Below are positions 24,736-33,326 of a stretch of 43,556 nucleotides of DNA, piece by piece; position 1 is the stretch's first letter; the number at the start of each line of letters is the position of its first letter. The stretch covers positions 1 to 43,556 of the forward strand of contig NZ_JAMFSB010000376.1 in the NCBI RefSeq assembly GCF_026225065.1, given 5' to 3'. Position numbers and translations under genes: made by a program. Source of the DNA: Paraburkholderia sp. (lineage in GTDB: Bacteria > Pseudomonadota > Gammaproteobacteria > Burkholderiales > Burkholderiaceae). The notes below the pieces were generated by a model, which saw only the letters and a program-made list of their open reading frames with translations, was not told the origin of the DNA and did no database searches.

Positions 24736-27700
24736 TTAAGCGTCGTTGAAATCGGCAGAACCATCGGCAGCGCCGAGAGTGCCGTTGTCGGTATCGTTAT
24801 CGGGAAAATCGATAAAAGCGTCCTGCAGCAGCGCAGCTTCGCGCTGATCGTGCCCACGGTGCCGGTCTTCACGGTCCGCGCCGTCGCGACCGCGCCGTGC
24901 ACGACGCAGTTCCCGATCGAGAAACTTCACGTAGTACACCGCTTGCCTCGCGGGTGCATCCGGTGCGGGTGTGGGCGCCGACGCCGGCGCGGCAATAAAG
25001 TCCTCGCCGATAGTCAGGCTGCCGATTCCCGGCGGCGCCGGATCCGGTTGCGGCGCGCTGCCCGTGGACGCGCGATCGGCTCCATCCTGAAGCGGCGCGT
25101 CAACCTGTTTCAGTGCGTGACCGCCGGAAGGCACCAGCACGGACCATGGCGTACCCGGACGTACCCTTTCATCCTGACCGAACCAGCTTTCGCGCCAATC
25201 GTCGCCGGTACCGTCGGGTGAGACGTTGTACAGCACCACCATGTGGAACTCTTCGAGCGACTCGACGTAATCGCGCTGCCGGATAAAGCTGGCAATCGAA
25301 TTGCCGTCGATTGCGCCGTAGCCGATCGGTAAGCGACCCTCAGGTTGTGCATGCCACGGCGCGAGCGCGGCGTCGAGCTCGCGGCTCAGCAGGTTGAGGT
25401 AGAACGCGCCGCTCGTGGCCCGCTTCAGCCGCACCGCGGCGACCACCTTGAGGCGCTCGTAGGCCGGATTGCGCACCGTCAGCCGACACAGGAACGGCGA
25501 CACATAGGGGCGCAACAGATTCACCACACCGCGCAAGGTGGTCTGATCGACGTACGACTCGTACGTGTCGCCAGACTGTGCCGCGACCGCAATCACCACT
25601 TCCCCCGCCGCCAGCGGGGGCGAGGCGCTGTAGCCCCGGCTATTGCCCGGTCCAATGCATTTGGCCTGGGCGATGTTAGCGAAGCCGCCCAGCACGAGGC
25701 GCTCGTAGTCGTACGGCTGGATCGCGCGCTGCTTGTGGCGCAGCCGTTCGGCGACGCGTGCGGAGAAGCCTTGCGGCGTTTCGGCGGGCAGCCCCCCCCA
25801 GCTCGGCAATGGCTGCAGCACCGCCTTGATCGCCGGCAGCTTGCTGACCAGTCCGCTGACGCTCTGCGGCGGTAGATTCGCAATCACCGTTGCGCCGCCT
25901 GTCACGCGGCTGGCCGCTACCCCATTCGGCAGAATCGCAATGGTGTCGCACACTAGCGCCAGGCCGTCCGTGCCGGAGACCATCGCGGCTAGCCAGATAT
26001 GCCCGGCGGGCATCAACGTCGAGTGCTCGTCGAACTGCAACGGAAGCACGAGCTCGACGATACCCGAGCATGTCAGGCCGTAAGTCGAATCGCTCAGCAC
26101 GTCCTGCTTCTTGAAGCGCTGCCAGCGATTGCCGTCGAGGTAATACCAGAGGAGGCCGCTACCGCCGTCGCGCTCGTCCCGCCGGTCGCTCTGGGTGAAA
26201 TCAAAGCTTTGCGCGGCGTGACGGTCAGCCAGTTGAAACAGTAGACTCAAGGTGTCACCGGGCGACGCGTCCAGGAGACCGATAAACAACGCGCCCCGCA
26301 CGCCGTCGGGCACGAAGCGGGTGTCGAGGCCGTGCCGCGCGCGCACGTAACCGAATGGCGCGAGCGTATAGAAACGCAGCGGATTACCGTCGTCGAGCGA
26401 GTCGAACTCAACGTGTGCTGCACTCGTGTAGTCGAGCGACAGGGCGCTTGCCATCGGCACGAACGGCGGCTTCGGGATTGGCACCAGGTCACCTGGCCCG
26501 GGCTTGCGCGGCGCGCGCGAGTTTTGCAACACCGCCTGCGCGAGCGCCTGCGAATAAACGTCATATCCGAAAGCGCCAACCGGCGCGGCCAGGGCGATCC
26601 GCAACGCGCCCGCTTCCGAACCGGGCACGATTGCCGAGGCCAGGGTGACGGGTGTCGTACCCGCAGCAGCAGGCGTCGCGGGAGTGGCGCAGTCGATCTC
26701 GAAGCGAGTGGACGCGGCAACCTCGGTGGAGGGCCCCGTCGACCCGCCCTCGGCCGGCGCAAAAAGCGCGAAGCGCGAGGTACGCACAGCGCTCGTCGGC
26801 CGCCAGGCAATGCCGTCGTTGCGCTCGATGCCCACCGCGAACGAATCGCGCGTTAGCGGCTCGCCGTTTGCATCCGGCGGATAGCCGCGGTAGTACGCGG
26901 AGAATCCGCCCGCGCCAGGCAGGTTGAACCAGTCGATCTGCAACCCGATATGCGACACCGGCTTGCAGGCGAGTTCGGGCGAACCGACCTGCAGAAATCC
27001 GCCGAGGGTCGGCGCCGGCCCGAATGGCATGAAAGGCTTGCCGGCCACGAGCGGCCCCAAGGTGTTTTGCAATTCGAGCGTCTGAAGCCCGTGCACCTGG
27101 ACCTCGAGATCCGCGCTGCGGGCGCGCAACGCTTCGAAAAACGAATAACCGTACACCCGCGCCGTCGGGTTCATCGTGACGCGTAGCAATGGCAGCGGCT
27201 GCGCCTGCGCACTATCGAATGCCAGCGTCGGATTGGCGAGCACGGCGGGCGCCGCGGCTGACAGCTCGATCACGAGATCGAGGGTGTTGCGCTCGCTCAC
27301 CACCAGGCGCGCGCGTTGCGGCGTGAACCAGCCGTCCTTGCCGCTCAGGCTGACCAGACAGACATCGGCGAGAAGGCTGTTGAGGAGGTCGGCGGAGCTA
27401 GCTGGTGGCGACGCGGAAGGCTCTGCAACGGGCGCCTGCCCGAGCGAGCGGGCGTACGCGGCCGCGAGGCGCTCAAGGCGAGCGTATGCGTCGTCCGCCG
27501 CAGCCGGCGGCCGGGCCGCGAGCGCCACGCCTTCGCCCGGCGCACCTAGCTCGAAGCTGAGGGTGATGGTGCGCTCGCCGCCCATCAACAGCAGAAGCGG
27601 CGAGGCAATCGCGAAGCCCACCTGAGCGTCGGGCGCCGCATTGCCCGCAGCGAGCGCGTCCGCACGAGCCGGGCCGAATGTCGGCCAACCTACCCCCGGT

Positions 27701-28821
27701 GCAACGAGCTTCGCGCTGCAGCCGTCGGCGGAATCGGCCTTCGGATACGCGACGATCGAAGTCAGCGGCTGGTTCTCGCTGCTGCCGCCGCCGTCCACGT
27801 AAGTGGCGCTCAGCGCCATCACGGAGGTGATCCGCGCCGGCGTGACAACGAGCGGCGCGGCGGTAGCGAACTCGATCGGTGCACCCGCTCCGTCCACCCC
27901 CGCCGCAAGCCTGCGCCCGGATTCGAGCAACAGGGGCGCCGCACGCGGTGCCAGTGCAAACGCCACCAGCGTCTGGTCCGCCTGGCTTGGGCGTGGCGCG
28001 AGCCGCAAAACCTGCGTCAGGTAGTACTGCAAATGCCGCTCGGTGAACTGGTTCAGATCGCCCTGTGTCACGCTGAGAAGCTTCACGAACGCAATCAGCA
28101 GGCCGGCCTGCGGCGCGTGATCCTTGCTCTCGTGCTGCGATGACTCCAGATAGCGGCGCGCCAGCAGCTTGAGATTTTCCAGCGCGCGCTCAAACGCGCT
28201 TTCCACCGGGGCGAGATCCTGCGCATCGAAGGTAAGGCTGCGGCTATGACCGTCGTCCTTCGACCAGAGCGGTGCGAAGCTCAGGTTCGCGCGTTCGGCA
28301 AAGCGCCGCCAGCCAGGGCCAAGCAGACGGCTCGCATCGATCTGTTGGGTATAGCGTCGCAGGTCGTTGACGATCACCTGCTCGAGATTGATAGCGAACG
28401 GATGGACTTCGATACCGGTCGTCTCGAGGCGCGCCGCGGTCACATACCAGGCGTCAATGCGCTGCGCGATCGTGAAGATCCGCAGCAGCGACGCCGGCTC
28501 CGAAGCGCCGTGGTCACGTTCGTCTGCCTGACTCGCCGAAGCCCGCGCCGCAGCATGGGCAGCGAGCGACCCGGCCGTGGTCGCGCAAACCTGGGCGAGC
28601 AAAAAGCTCTCGTCCTGCTCGAGAAAGCGACCCCAGTCGCCGGCCGGCTCGCCCTGCCCATCGACGAATCCCACCAGGCGAGCGAACTCGGCGAGCCATG
28701 CCAGCATCTCGGGCAGACCGCGTTCGTCCACCTGCGCCGATGCCGGATCGAGCCCGCGCAGGTAACGCGAGCGCTGCGTTTCGCCGCGGCCATAGACAAA
28801 CGAATGGGTCTGATCGGTCAT
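24736..28821 (-). CDS. Baseplate J/gp6-like wedge protein (Afp11-like)
   Basis: At 1361 aa this is the largest gene of the locus. The last third carries the baseplate-J-like core: ARVAERLRHKQRAIQPYDYERLVL, then FANIAQAKCIG and a segment ending GRLPIGYGAIDGNSIASFIR, as in Afp11 and T4 gp6-like proteins. The first ~900 residues are a large beta-rich extension typical of eCIS J-proteins. A Pro/Ala/Asp-rich tail contains a run of Arg/Asp/His. It follows the gp25 gene by 38 bp and precedes the fibre-like gene by 4 bp. The protein builds the baseplate wedges. Confidence 0.85.
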   Translation of the reverse strand: MTDQTHSFVYGRGETQRSRYLRGLDPASAQVDERGLPEMLAWLAEFARLVGFVDGQGEPAGDWGRFLEQDESFLLAQVCATTAGSLAAHAAARASASQADERDHGASEPASLLRIFTIAQRIDAWYVTAARLETTGIEVHPFAINLEQVIVNDLRRYTQQIDASRLLGPGWRRFAERANLSFAPLWSKDDGHSRSLTFDAQDLAPVESAFERALENLKLLARRYLESSQHESKDHAPQAGLLIAFVKLLSVTQGDLNQFTERHLQYYLTQVLRLAPRPSQADQTLVAFALAPRAAPLLLESGRRLAAGVDGAGAPIEFATAAPLVVTPARITSVMALSATYVDGGGSSENQPLTSIVAYPKADSADGCSAKLVAPGVGWPTFGPARADALAAGNAAPDAQVGFAIASPLLLLMGGERTITLSFELGAPGEGVALAARPPAAADDAYARLERLAAAYARSLGQAPVAEPSASPPASSADLLNSLLADVCLVSLSGKDGWFTPQRARLVVSERNTLDLVIELSAAAPAVLANPTLAFDSAQAQPLPLLRVTMNPTARVYGYSFFEALRARSADLEVQVHGLQTLELQNTLGPLVAGKPFMPFGPAPTLGGFLQVGSPELACKPVSHIGLQIDWFNLPGAGGFSAYYRGYPPDANGEPLTRDSFAVGIERNDGIAWRPTSAVRTSRFALFAPAEGGSTGPSTEVAASTRFEIDCATPATPAAAGTTPVTLASAIVPGSEAGALRIALAAPVGAFGYDVYSQALAQAVLQNSRAPRKPGPGDLVPIPKPPFVPMASALSLDYTSAAHVEFDSLDDGNPLRFYTLAPFGYVRARHGLDTRFVPDGVRGALFIGLLDASPGDTLSLLFQLADRHAAQSFDFTQSDRRDERDGGSGLLWYYLDGNRWQRFKKQDVLSDSTYGLTCSGIVELVLPLQFDEHSTLMPAGHIWLAAMVSGTDGLALVCDTIAILPNGVAASRVTGGATVIANLPPQSVSGLVSKLPAIKAVLQPLPSWGGLPAETPQGFSARVAERLRHKQRAIQPYDYERLVLGGFANIAQAKCIGPGNSRGYSASPPLAAGEVVIAVAAQSGDTYESYVDQTTLRGVVNLLRPYVSPFLCRLTVRNPAYERLKVVAAVRLKRATSGAFYLNLLSRELDAALAPWHAQPEGRLPIGYGAIDGNSIASFIRQRDYVESLEEFHMVVLYNVSPDGTGDDWRESWFGQDERVRPGTPWSVLVPSGGHALKQVDAPLQDGADRASTGSAPQPDPAPPGIGSLTIGEDFIAAPASAPTPAPDAPARQAVYYVKFLDRELRRARRGRDGADREDRHRGHDQREAALLQDAFIDFPDNDTDNGTLGAADGSADFNDA

Positions 28822-28859
28822 GGTCAGTTACGGGGACGTCGAATGCATGCCGCCCCCGC

Positions 28860-29312
28860 CTAGAGGCGCGGCGGCGCAGCCCGACGTGCCGTCAGGTTAG
28901 TGCCTTCGTCATGACAGAACGGAATCACGATATTGCTGCGGCTGTTGGTGCGGCGCACCGTGTACTCGATCGAAAGCGAGGCAATGCCGTTAGGCATGTC
29001 GATCTCAATGCCAATCTCCTGGACGTCGATACGTGGCTCGTAGAACAGGATCGCGTCGGACACGAGGCGGCGGATTTGCGTCTGAGTATTCGCGTCGAGC
29101 GCGGCGAATACGAAACTGTTCAACGCGCAGCCGTAGTTCGGGACCATCAGGCGTTCGCCCGGCAAGGTGGTTAGAAGGACGTAAAGGCTTTCGCGGATAT
29201 CCGCGTCGGCCTCCACCATCGACACCTCGCCCGTATGCGTGTCGAAACTTGGTGGAAAACTCCAACCACGGCCGAGAAACACCGGCCTGCCTGCGAATCC
29301 GTCACGCGCCAC
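28860..29312 (-). CDS. GPW/gp25-like baseplate protein (Afp9-like)
   Basis: The 150-aa protein starts with GTG at 29312, with GGAGG 7 bases upstream and 2 bases after the PAAR stop. It shows the gp25 pattern: GWSFPPSF, then IRESLYVLLTTLPGERLM, the NYGCALNSFVF segment with the conserved EPR (YEPRIDV) later. gp25 proteins nucleate sheath assembly at the baseplate by providing the first handshake strands. The C-terminus is extended by a basic tail. Confidence 0.92.
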   Translation of the reverse strand: MARDGFAGRPVFLGRGWSFPPSFDTHTGEVSMVEADADIRESLYVLLTTLPGERLMVPNYGCALNSFVFAALDANTQTQIRRLVSDAILFYEPRIDVQEIGIEIDMPNGIASLSIEYTVRRTNSRSNIVIPFCHDEGTNLTARRAAPPRL

Positions 29313-29314
29313 GG

Positions 29315-29614
29315 TCAGCCTCCAATCATTACGGTCGGCAGGCCAAACGCCACCAGTCCGCCGTGCGCCGTGGTGTCGCCCATGCGCGCCGCCGGCCGGC
29401 CGCCGATCAACACGGTGGCCGATCCCTTGACGATCACATCCGGCGGCCCGACGCAGGTGGCCATATCGCCAAGAACCGAGGCCGGCAGTCCGCCGATCAG
29501 GACGTTGGGCACACCCGGCCCGATGACGGGACCGCCCACGTGCGGGATGGGCGGCAGGCCGGGGGTCACCATCGGACAGGTATGCAAGTCGGTCACACGG
29601 GCGGCGGGGGGCAT
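29315..29614 (-). CDS. PAAR-domain spike tip (Afp10-like)
   Basis: The 99-aa protein is a single PAAR domain: PPAARVTDLHTCP, repeated G-x-PNVLIGG / ATVLIGGRPAARMGD and HGG near the end, with His and Cys residues placed to hold a zinc ion at the tip. It should cap the VgrG spike. In Afp and PVC the order is spike, gp25, PAAR; here PAAR comes before gp25. There is no C-terminal toxin extension. Confidence 0.93.
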   Translation of the reverse strand: MPPAARVTDLHTCPMVTPGLPPIPHVGGPVIGPGVPNVLIGGLPASVLGDMATCVGPPDVIVKGSATVLIGGRPAARMGDTTAHGGLVAFGLPTVMIGG

Positions 29615-29652
29615 GGCACGGTCCTCGATCGGTGTCGTGGGTTCAGTGAAAT

Positions 29653-31437
29653 TCAGTTGATCGAAACGAGTGCGCCGCGTACCGTCACCTGGCCGGACGC
29701 GGTCAGCTCAGCGGACACCTGCCCTTGCGCGACAAACGACATTGACGCCTTGGCGGCAATCTGCGGCGCGTCCAGTGTCACGCTAGCGGTCGACTTGACG
29801 GTGACACCGGCCTGCGCGTCGAGCGTCATCGAGCCATCGGCCTTTATGGTGATATTGCCGGGGCTTGTGAGCGACACGCCATCCGAGGACATCTTCAAGG
29901 AGTTCCTGCTGGAGTCGATGACCGTCACGGTCTTGCTGTCGTCGTCGAGGGTAACCACATGGCCGCCCGGCGTGCTGATGCTGATCTGCTTCTTCTCTTC
30001 GTCGATCTGGATCGTGACCTGCGAGCGCGACACGATGGCCTTGGTGGTGTTCTGTGCATCGGGCGTGCGCGGCGGCATGTGGGCGCCGCTGTAGAGGCTG
30101 CCGAGAATCACAGGATAAGCCGGATCGCTGTTGAGAAAGCCGAGCACCACTTCGTCGCCGATCTCCGGCATGAAAAACATCCCCGCGCCGCTGCTGGCAT
30201 AGCCGTTGGCGAGGCGCGCCCACACACCGTCGCCGTCCATCTTGACAAGCGGCACGTGGACCTGGACCCGCGTCTGGCCGTCAGGGTCCTCGTCGATCTT
30301 GACCACCTTGCCGGTCAGCAGACCCTGGACCCCAGGCGCGAGGCCCGCGGCAGGCGGCGCTTCGATATCGGCCTGTTCGGCCACAAACGGACGTGGCGAC
30401 ATCCCAAAGCGCGCTTCAGTAGTCCAGTCGCCCTGCTCTATGCGGTGTACGACGCCGCTTACATACGCCGCGCCGTTAAAGCGCGCGCCCACGCCGCCAA
30501 GTTCGATCAACCGCCCCAGCTTCACCTTCGCGTCGCCAGGCATGCTAACCGTGCCGCGCAGCGCACCCATACGCGACTTCAGCAATTGCGCGCTTGCCCA
30601 GCTGGAGAGTTCGCCGTCCGCCAGCGTGGCTGCGCTCTGCCAGTCGTAACCCGATACGCCGAGCGTGCCGGCGAGCTTCGCGCCGCTCAGGTTGCCCTGC
30701 GCGTTCAAGGCCGGCTCGGAGGACTGGCCTTCTACCATCGCCTGCACGTTCGGATCCCATGCACGGCAGGTCACCGAGGCCAGTTGTGAGCGCGCGTCGA
30801 TTTCCGCATCAAATTCCTGCAGTGCATCGCCGAAGTTGACCGTCACACCAGCGTCGTCGCTGAACGACGGCGCCGCCACCCGCACCGCGCCGTTCTCAAC
30901 CATCACTACCATGCCGCACGCCTCGGCACGGGTCATCATGAAGTCCCAGTCCGAGGCGAAGTAACGCACGAGGCTTTTGCGCACCCCCGGGGTGGATTGC
31001 ACGTCGGCGCTCAAGCCGTTCGCCGAGATCAGTGACTCCATCACCGCGCTGTCGGTCTGATCCACATAGACGTTGTTACGGCGCGCCACCGTCATTTTGA
31101 GTGCCTTGTCGGCGCAATTGACGACCAGGTTCGCGCGACCGTCGCGAATCCGCAAGCCATGCCGTACCACAATGCCCTTGAACAAGGAAACGTACTGGCT
31201 GTGGTAGCCCGCGAGAATTTCGATTTCCGCGCCCGGCACGAACAACGACGACTCGCTCCAGGCAAACTCGCCGGTGGTCGCGTGGCCGTCGATCAGCGTG
31301 ACGCGCGCCTGCGGAATGCGGTTGATCTCGCTCGTCACGCGTACCGCCGAGACCTCGCAGGAATCGGGAATCGCGCTCCCTGCTACCTTGATCGACACCG
31401 AGACCAGGTCGATGCGGCCCGACAGCGGTGTACTCAT
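29653..31437 (-). CDS. VgrG-like spike protein (Afp8-like, gp27/gp5 fusion)
   Basis: The 594-aa protein contains a gp27-like hub (about residues 1-360), a gp5-type OB domain (about 375-450, with GKVVKIDEDPDGQTRVQVHVP and FMPEIGDEVVLGFLN) and a C-terminal beta-helix of short repeats (SPGNITIKADGSMTL, about 500-594). No lysozyme domain is present. It starts inside the stop of the LysM gene (ATGA) and would form the trimeric spike that carries the PAAR tip. Confidence 0.92.
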   Translation of the reverse strand: MSTPLSGRIDLVSVSIKVAGSAIPDSCEVSAVRVTSEINRIPQARVTLIDGHATTGEFAWSESSLFVPGAEIEILAGYHSQYVSLFKGIVVRHGLRIRDGRANLVVNCADKALKMTVARRNNVYVDQTDSAVMESLISANGLSADVQSTPGVRKSLVRYFASDWDFMMTRAEACGMVVMVENGAVRVAAPSFSDDAGVTVNFGDALQEFDAEIDARSQLASVTCRAWDPNVQAMVEGQSSEPALNAQGNLSGAKLAGTLGVSGYDWQSAATLADGELSSWASAQLLKSRMGALRGTVSMPGDAKVKLGRLIELGGVGARFNGAAYVSGVVHRIEQGDWTTEARFGMSPRPFVAEQADIEAPPAAGLAPGVQGLLTGKVVKIDEDPDGQTRVQVHVPLVKMDGDGVWARLANGYASSGAGMFFMPEIGDEVVLGFLNSDPAYPVILGSLYSGAHMPPRTPDAQNTTKAIVSRSQVTIQIDEEKKQISISTPGGHVVTLDDDSKTVTVIDSSRNSLKMSSDGVSLTSPGNITIKADGSMTLDAQAGVTVKSTASVTLDAPQIAAKASMSFVAQGQVSAELTASGQVTVRGALVSIN

Positions 31438-32099
31438 GACGACGCTCCTAGGGGCGGGAAAATGACGCTCGTGCCCGGGCGCAGATTGCGGAAATCCGTG
31501 AGACCGTTATAACGCGCGACCTCCAGATAAAACCGGCTATCGCCATAGATCCGGAAGCACATCAACGGTAGCGTGTCGCCCGCCACGGCGACACGCGCGT
31601 GCGTGAGATCGGGCGAAGTCTTGTTCGCGAGGCGCGCCAGTTCATCGGCGCTCAGAAACTGGACCAGCGAGATTTTCAGTTTCGCGCGCAGCGGTGTGCC
31701 ATCCGGGTCGAACAGCTGATATTCGATGTCGAGCGAGGTAAGCCGGCATTTGAAATCCAGCGACTTGCCCCACACCAGGTGCAAATAGTTCGGACTATGA
31801 ATCGATCCATTGAAATCGTAGGCCACCGTGCGGAATCTGGCGATCTCGTCGTTTACGCTGGCGATGCCGTCGATCACGCCGGTGGCGTCGAGGTAGAACT
31901 CGAAGCTGACGGTCTGCGGCTCGATCGTCACGTAGCGCATCACGCGCCCCGCCGTGTCGGTGGTCTTGTTCGGGTCGTACGTGGTCTTGAACTGCTGGGA
32001 AAACGAGGCGGGGTTGATCTTAAGCGTGTAGCTGCCTGCCGATGCGCTGAAGCGCTCGTCGTTGTAGCCCTTTACGACAACTTTCTCGAGTTTGCCCAT
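31434..32099 (-). CDS. LysM-containing tube-initiation protein (Afp7-like)
   Basis: The 221-aa product starts at ATG 32099, where a TGATG overlap joins it to the DUF5908 gene. The N-terminal part (LEKVVVKGYNDERFSA ... YTLKINPASFSQQF) is the CIS_tube/gp53-like fold, and the C-terminal ~50 residues form a LysM-like module (AGDTLPLMCFRIYGD, then LRPGTSVIFPP). In Afp-type systems this protein links baseplate and inner tube. The adjacent spike gene overlaps by 4 bp. Confidence 0.9.
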   Translation of the reverse strand: MGKLEKVVVKGYNDERFSASAGSYTLKINPASFSQQFKTTYDPNKTTDTAGRVMRYVTIEPQTVSFEFYLDATGVIDGIASVNDEIARFRTVAYDFNGSIHSPNYLHLVWGKSLDFKCRLTSLDIEYQLFDPDGTPLRAKLKISLVQFLSADELARLANKTSPDLTHARVAVAGDTLPLMCFRIYGDSRFYLEVARYNGLTDFRNLRPGTSVIFPPLGASS

Positions 32100-32263
32100 C
32101 AACGCTCCACGCCGCGTTGCAGAGCTGCCTCGATACGTTCCTCGCAGGCGTCGAGAAGATCCGCCTTGAGGACGGCCAGCCGCTCCTCGAGGCGAGCGGG
32201 TTCGGCGTCGCCGGCCTGCTCAGTGACGTTGACGCGAATGACCAACTCCCGTATTTCAATCAT
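32099..32263 (-). CDS. DUF5908 small protein (Afp6-like)
   Basis: A 54-aa protein is encoded between the second tube gene and the LysM gene. It starts MIEIRELVIRVNV, the conserved opening of DUF5908 proteins, and continues as a Glu/Ala/Leu-rich amphipathic helix. The equivalent of Afp6 sits at exactly this place in Afp/PVC loci. Its stop (TGA) shares one base with the next ATG. The role is unclear, possibly a chaperone-like or baseplate-associated peptide. Confidence 0.85.
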   Translation of the reverse strand: MIEIRELVIRVNVTEQAGDAEPARLEERLAVLKADLLDACEERIEAALQRGVER

Positions 32264-32296
32264 TGTTCAATGGCCAGTCTGCCGCGGCACACGCGC

Positions 32297-32758
32297 TTAA
32301 TTGCCGCCCGTGCGCCGCGTAAAGTAATTGTACGAGAACTCGAGCGTTTCCATCGCGAGCTTGTTTTCCTGGGCGTTGAACGAGGCGACACTCCACTTGA
32401 CCGGCCATGCATTGACGAAATTCCACGTCATCAGCGGATTGGCGTTGTGGTCGAGCAACGACAACTGCACCGAGCGCGGCGTGATCTGCCCGGACAGATC
32501 GCTTTCGAGAATGCGCCGACACCACACGGCAAGCGACGACGACGCAGTCATCATGCCGCGCTTGAGCACGAGGTTGCCGTACTTCGCACGTTCCGGAACC
32601 CTGTACGTAAAACGGTTCTCCCCACCCTCCTTGATTTCCGTCACGGTGAATTCGGCGTCCATGCCGCTTGCTTCCATGAAGGCGGCATCATCTGCGCCCG
32701 AGATGCCCTGGAACGCAAGCGTGAAATAGAAACTGACGGGCGGGTAATAATCGGACAT
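32297..32758 (-). CDS. Second tail tube protein (Afp5-like)
   Basis: The 153-aa protein has the gp19-like tube fold pattern: PVSFYFTLAF, a strand with FMEASGMDAEF, RAKYGNLVLKRGMM and MTWNFVNAWPVKW, matching the main tube protein but with its own insertions. In Afp/PVC this second subunit forms the first ring next to the baseplate, while the main tube builds the shaft. It lies 89 bp after the main tube gene. Confidence 0.92.
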   Translation of the reverse strand: MSDYYPPVSFYFTLAFQGISGADDAAFMEASGMDAEFTVTEIKEGGENRFTYRVPERAKYGNLVLKRGMMTASSSLAVWCRRILESDLSGQITPRSVQLSLLDHNANPLMTWNFVNAWPVKWSVASFNAQENKLAMETLEFSYNYFTRRTGGN

Positions 32759-32847
32759 CGTCCCTGTGCTGCAATGCGCGACCGCGGGACTCGCACGACG
32801 TTCCGGTCCCGCCTGCGGAACCAGTTGCCACGCGAGCGCGCGCCTCG

Positions 32848-33300
32848 TTACTGGTTCACGACCTTCAATCCTTCGTGCGCGAACTCGATGGTCTCGACCG
32901 CCACTTCGTTGCCGTCGGACTTGAGATCAGTGCCGGTGATCTTGGTAGGCCACGCATTCGCAAGCGTCCAGACCATGGTCGGCGAGCCGCTCTGGTCGAG
33001 CAGCTTGATCGTGACCGTGACGCGTGCGATCAGATTCATCGAAATCTTCGAGTACATATCGAAGAATTTGTTGTCCTTCACGAAGATGCCCTTCTTCAAC
33101 GTGACATTGCCAAACTTTGCAATGCCGGGCATCTTGATCGTCGAGAACACCTTATTGTTGCCGGCGCGATATTCGATCACCTGAGTTTCGGTGTCGAGAC
33201 CGCTGACTTCCTGGAACGGCAAATTGGTCTGGCTACCGATGTCGACCGAGAAGTAGAACTTCGGCAACGGCCACACGTTGCCTTGCGATTCACCTGCCAT
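32848..33300 (-). CDS. Main tail tube protein (Afp1-like)
   Basis: The 150-aa protein is a clear T4 gp19/Hcp-like tube subunit: PKFYFSVDI, the conserved VSGLDTETQVIEYRAG, IAKFGNVTLKKGIF and the WTLANAWPTKITG ending. Forming stacked hexamer rings, it would make the inner tube that carries cargo. It follows the sheath stop by 26 bp and is likely highly expressed. Confidence 0.94.
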   Translation of the reverse strand: MAGESQGNVWPLPKFYFSVDIGSQTNLPFQEVSGLDTETQVIEYRAGNNKVFSTIKMPGIAKFGNVTLKKGIFVKDNKFFDMYSKISMNLIARVTVTIKLLDQSGSPTMVWTLANAWPTKITGTDLKSDGNEVAVETIEFAHEGLKVVNQ

Positions 33301-33326
33301 GCTGGACTCTCCTAGAGCGTGCTATA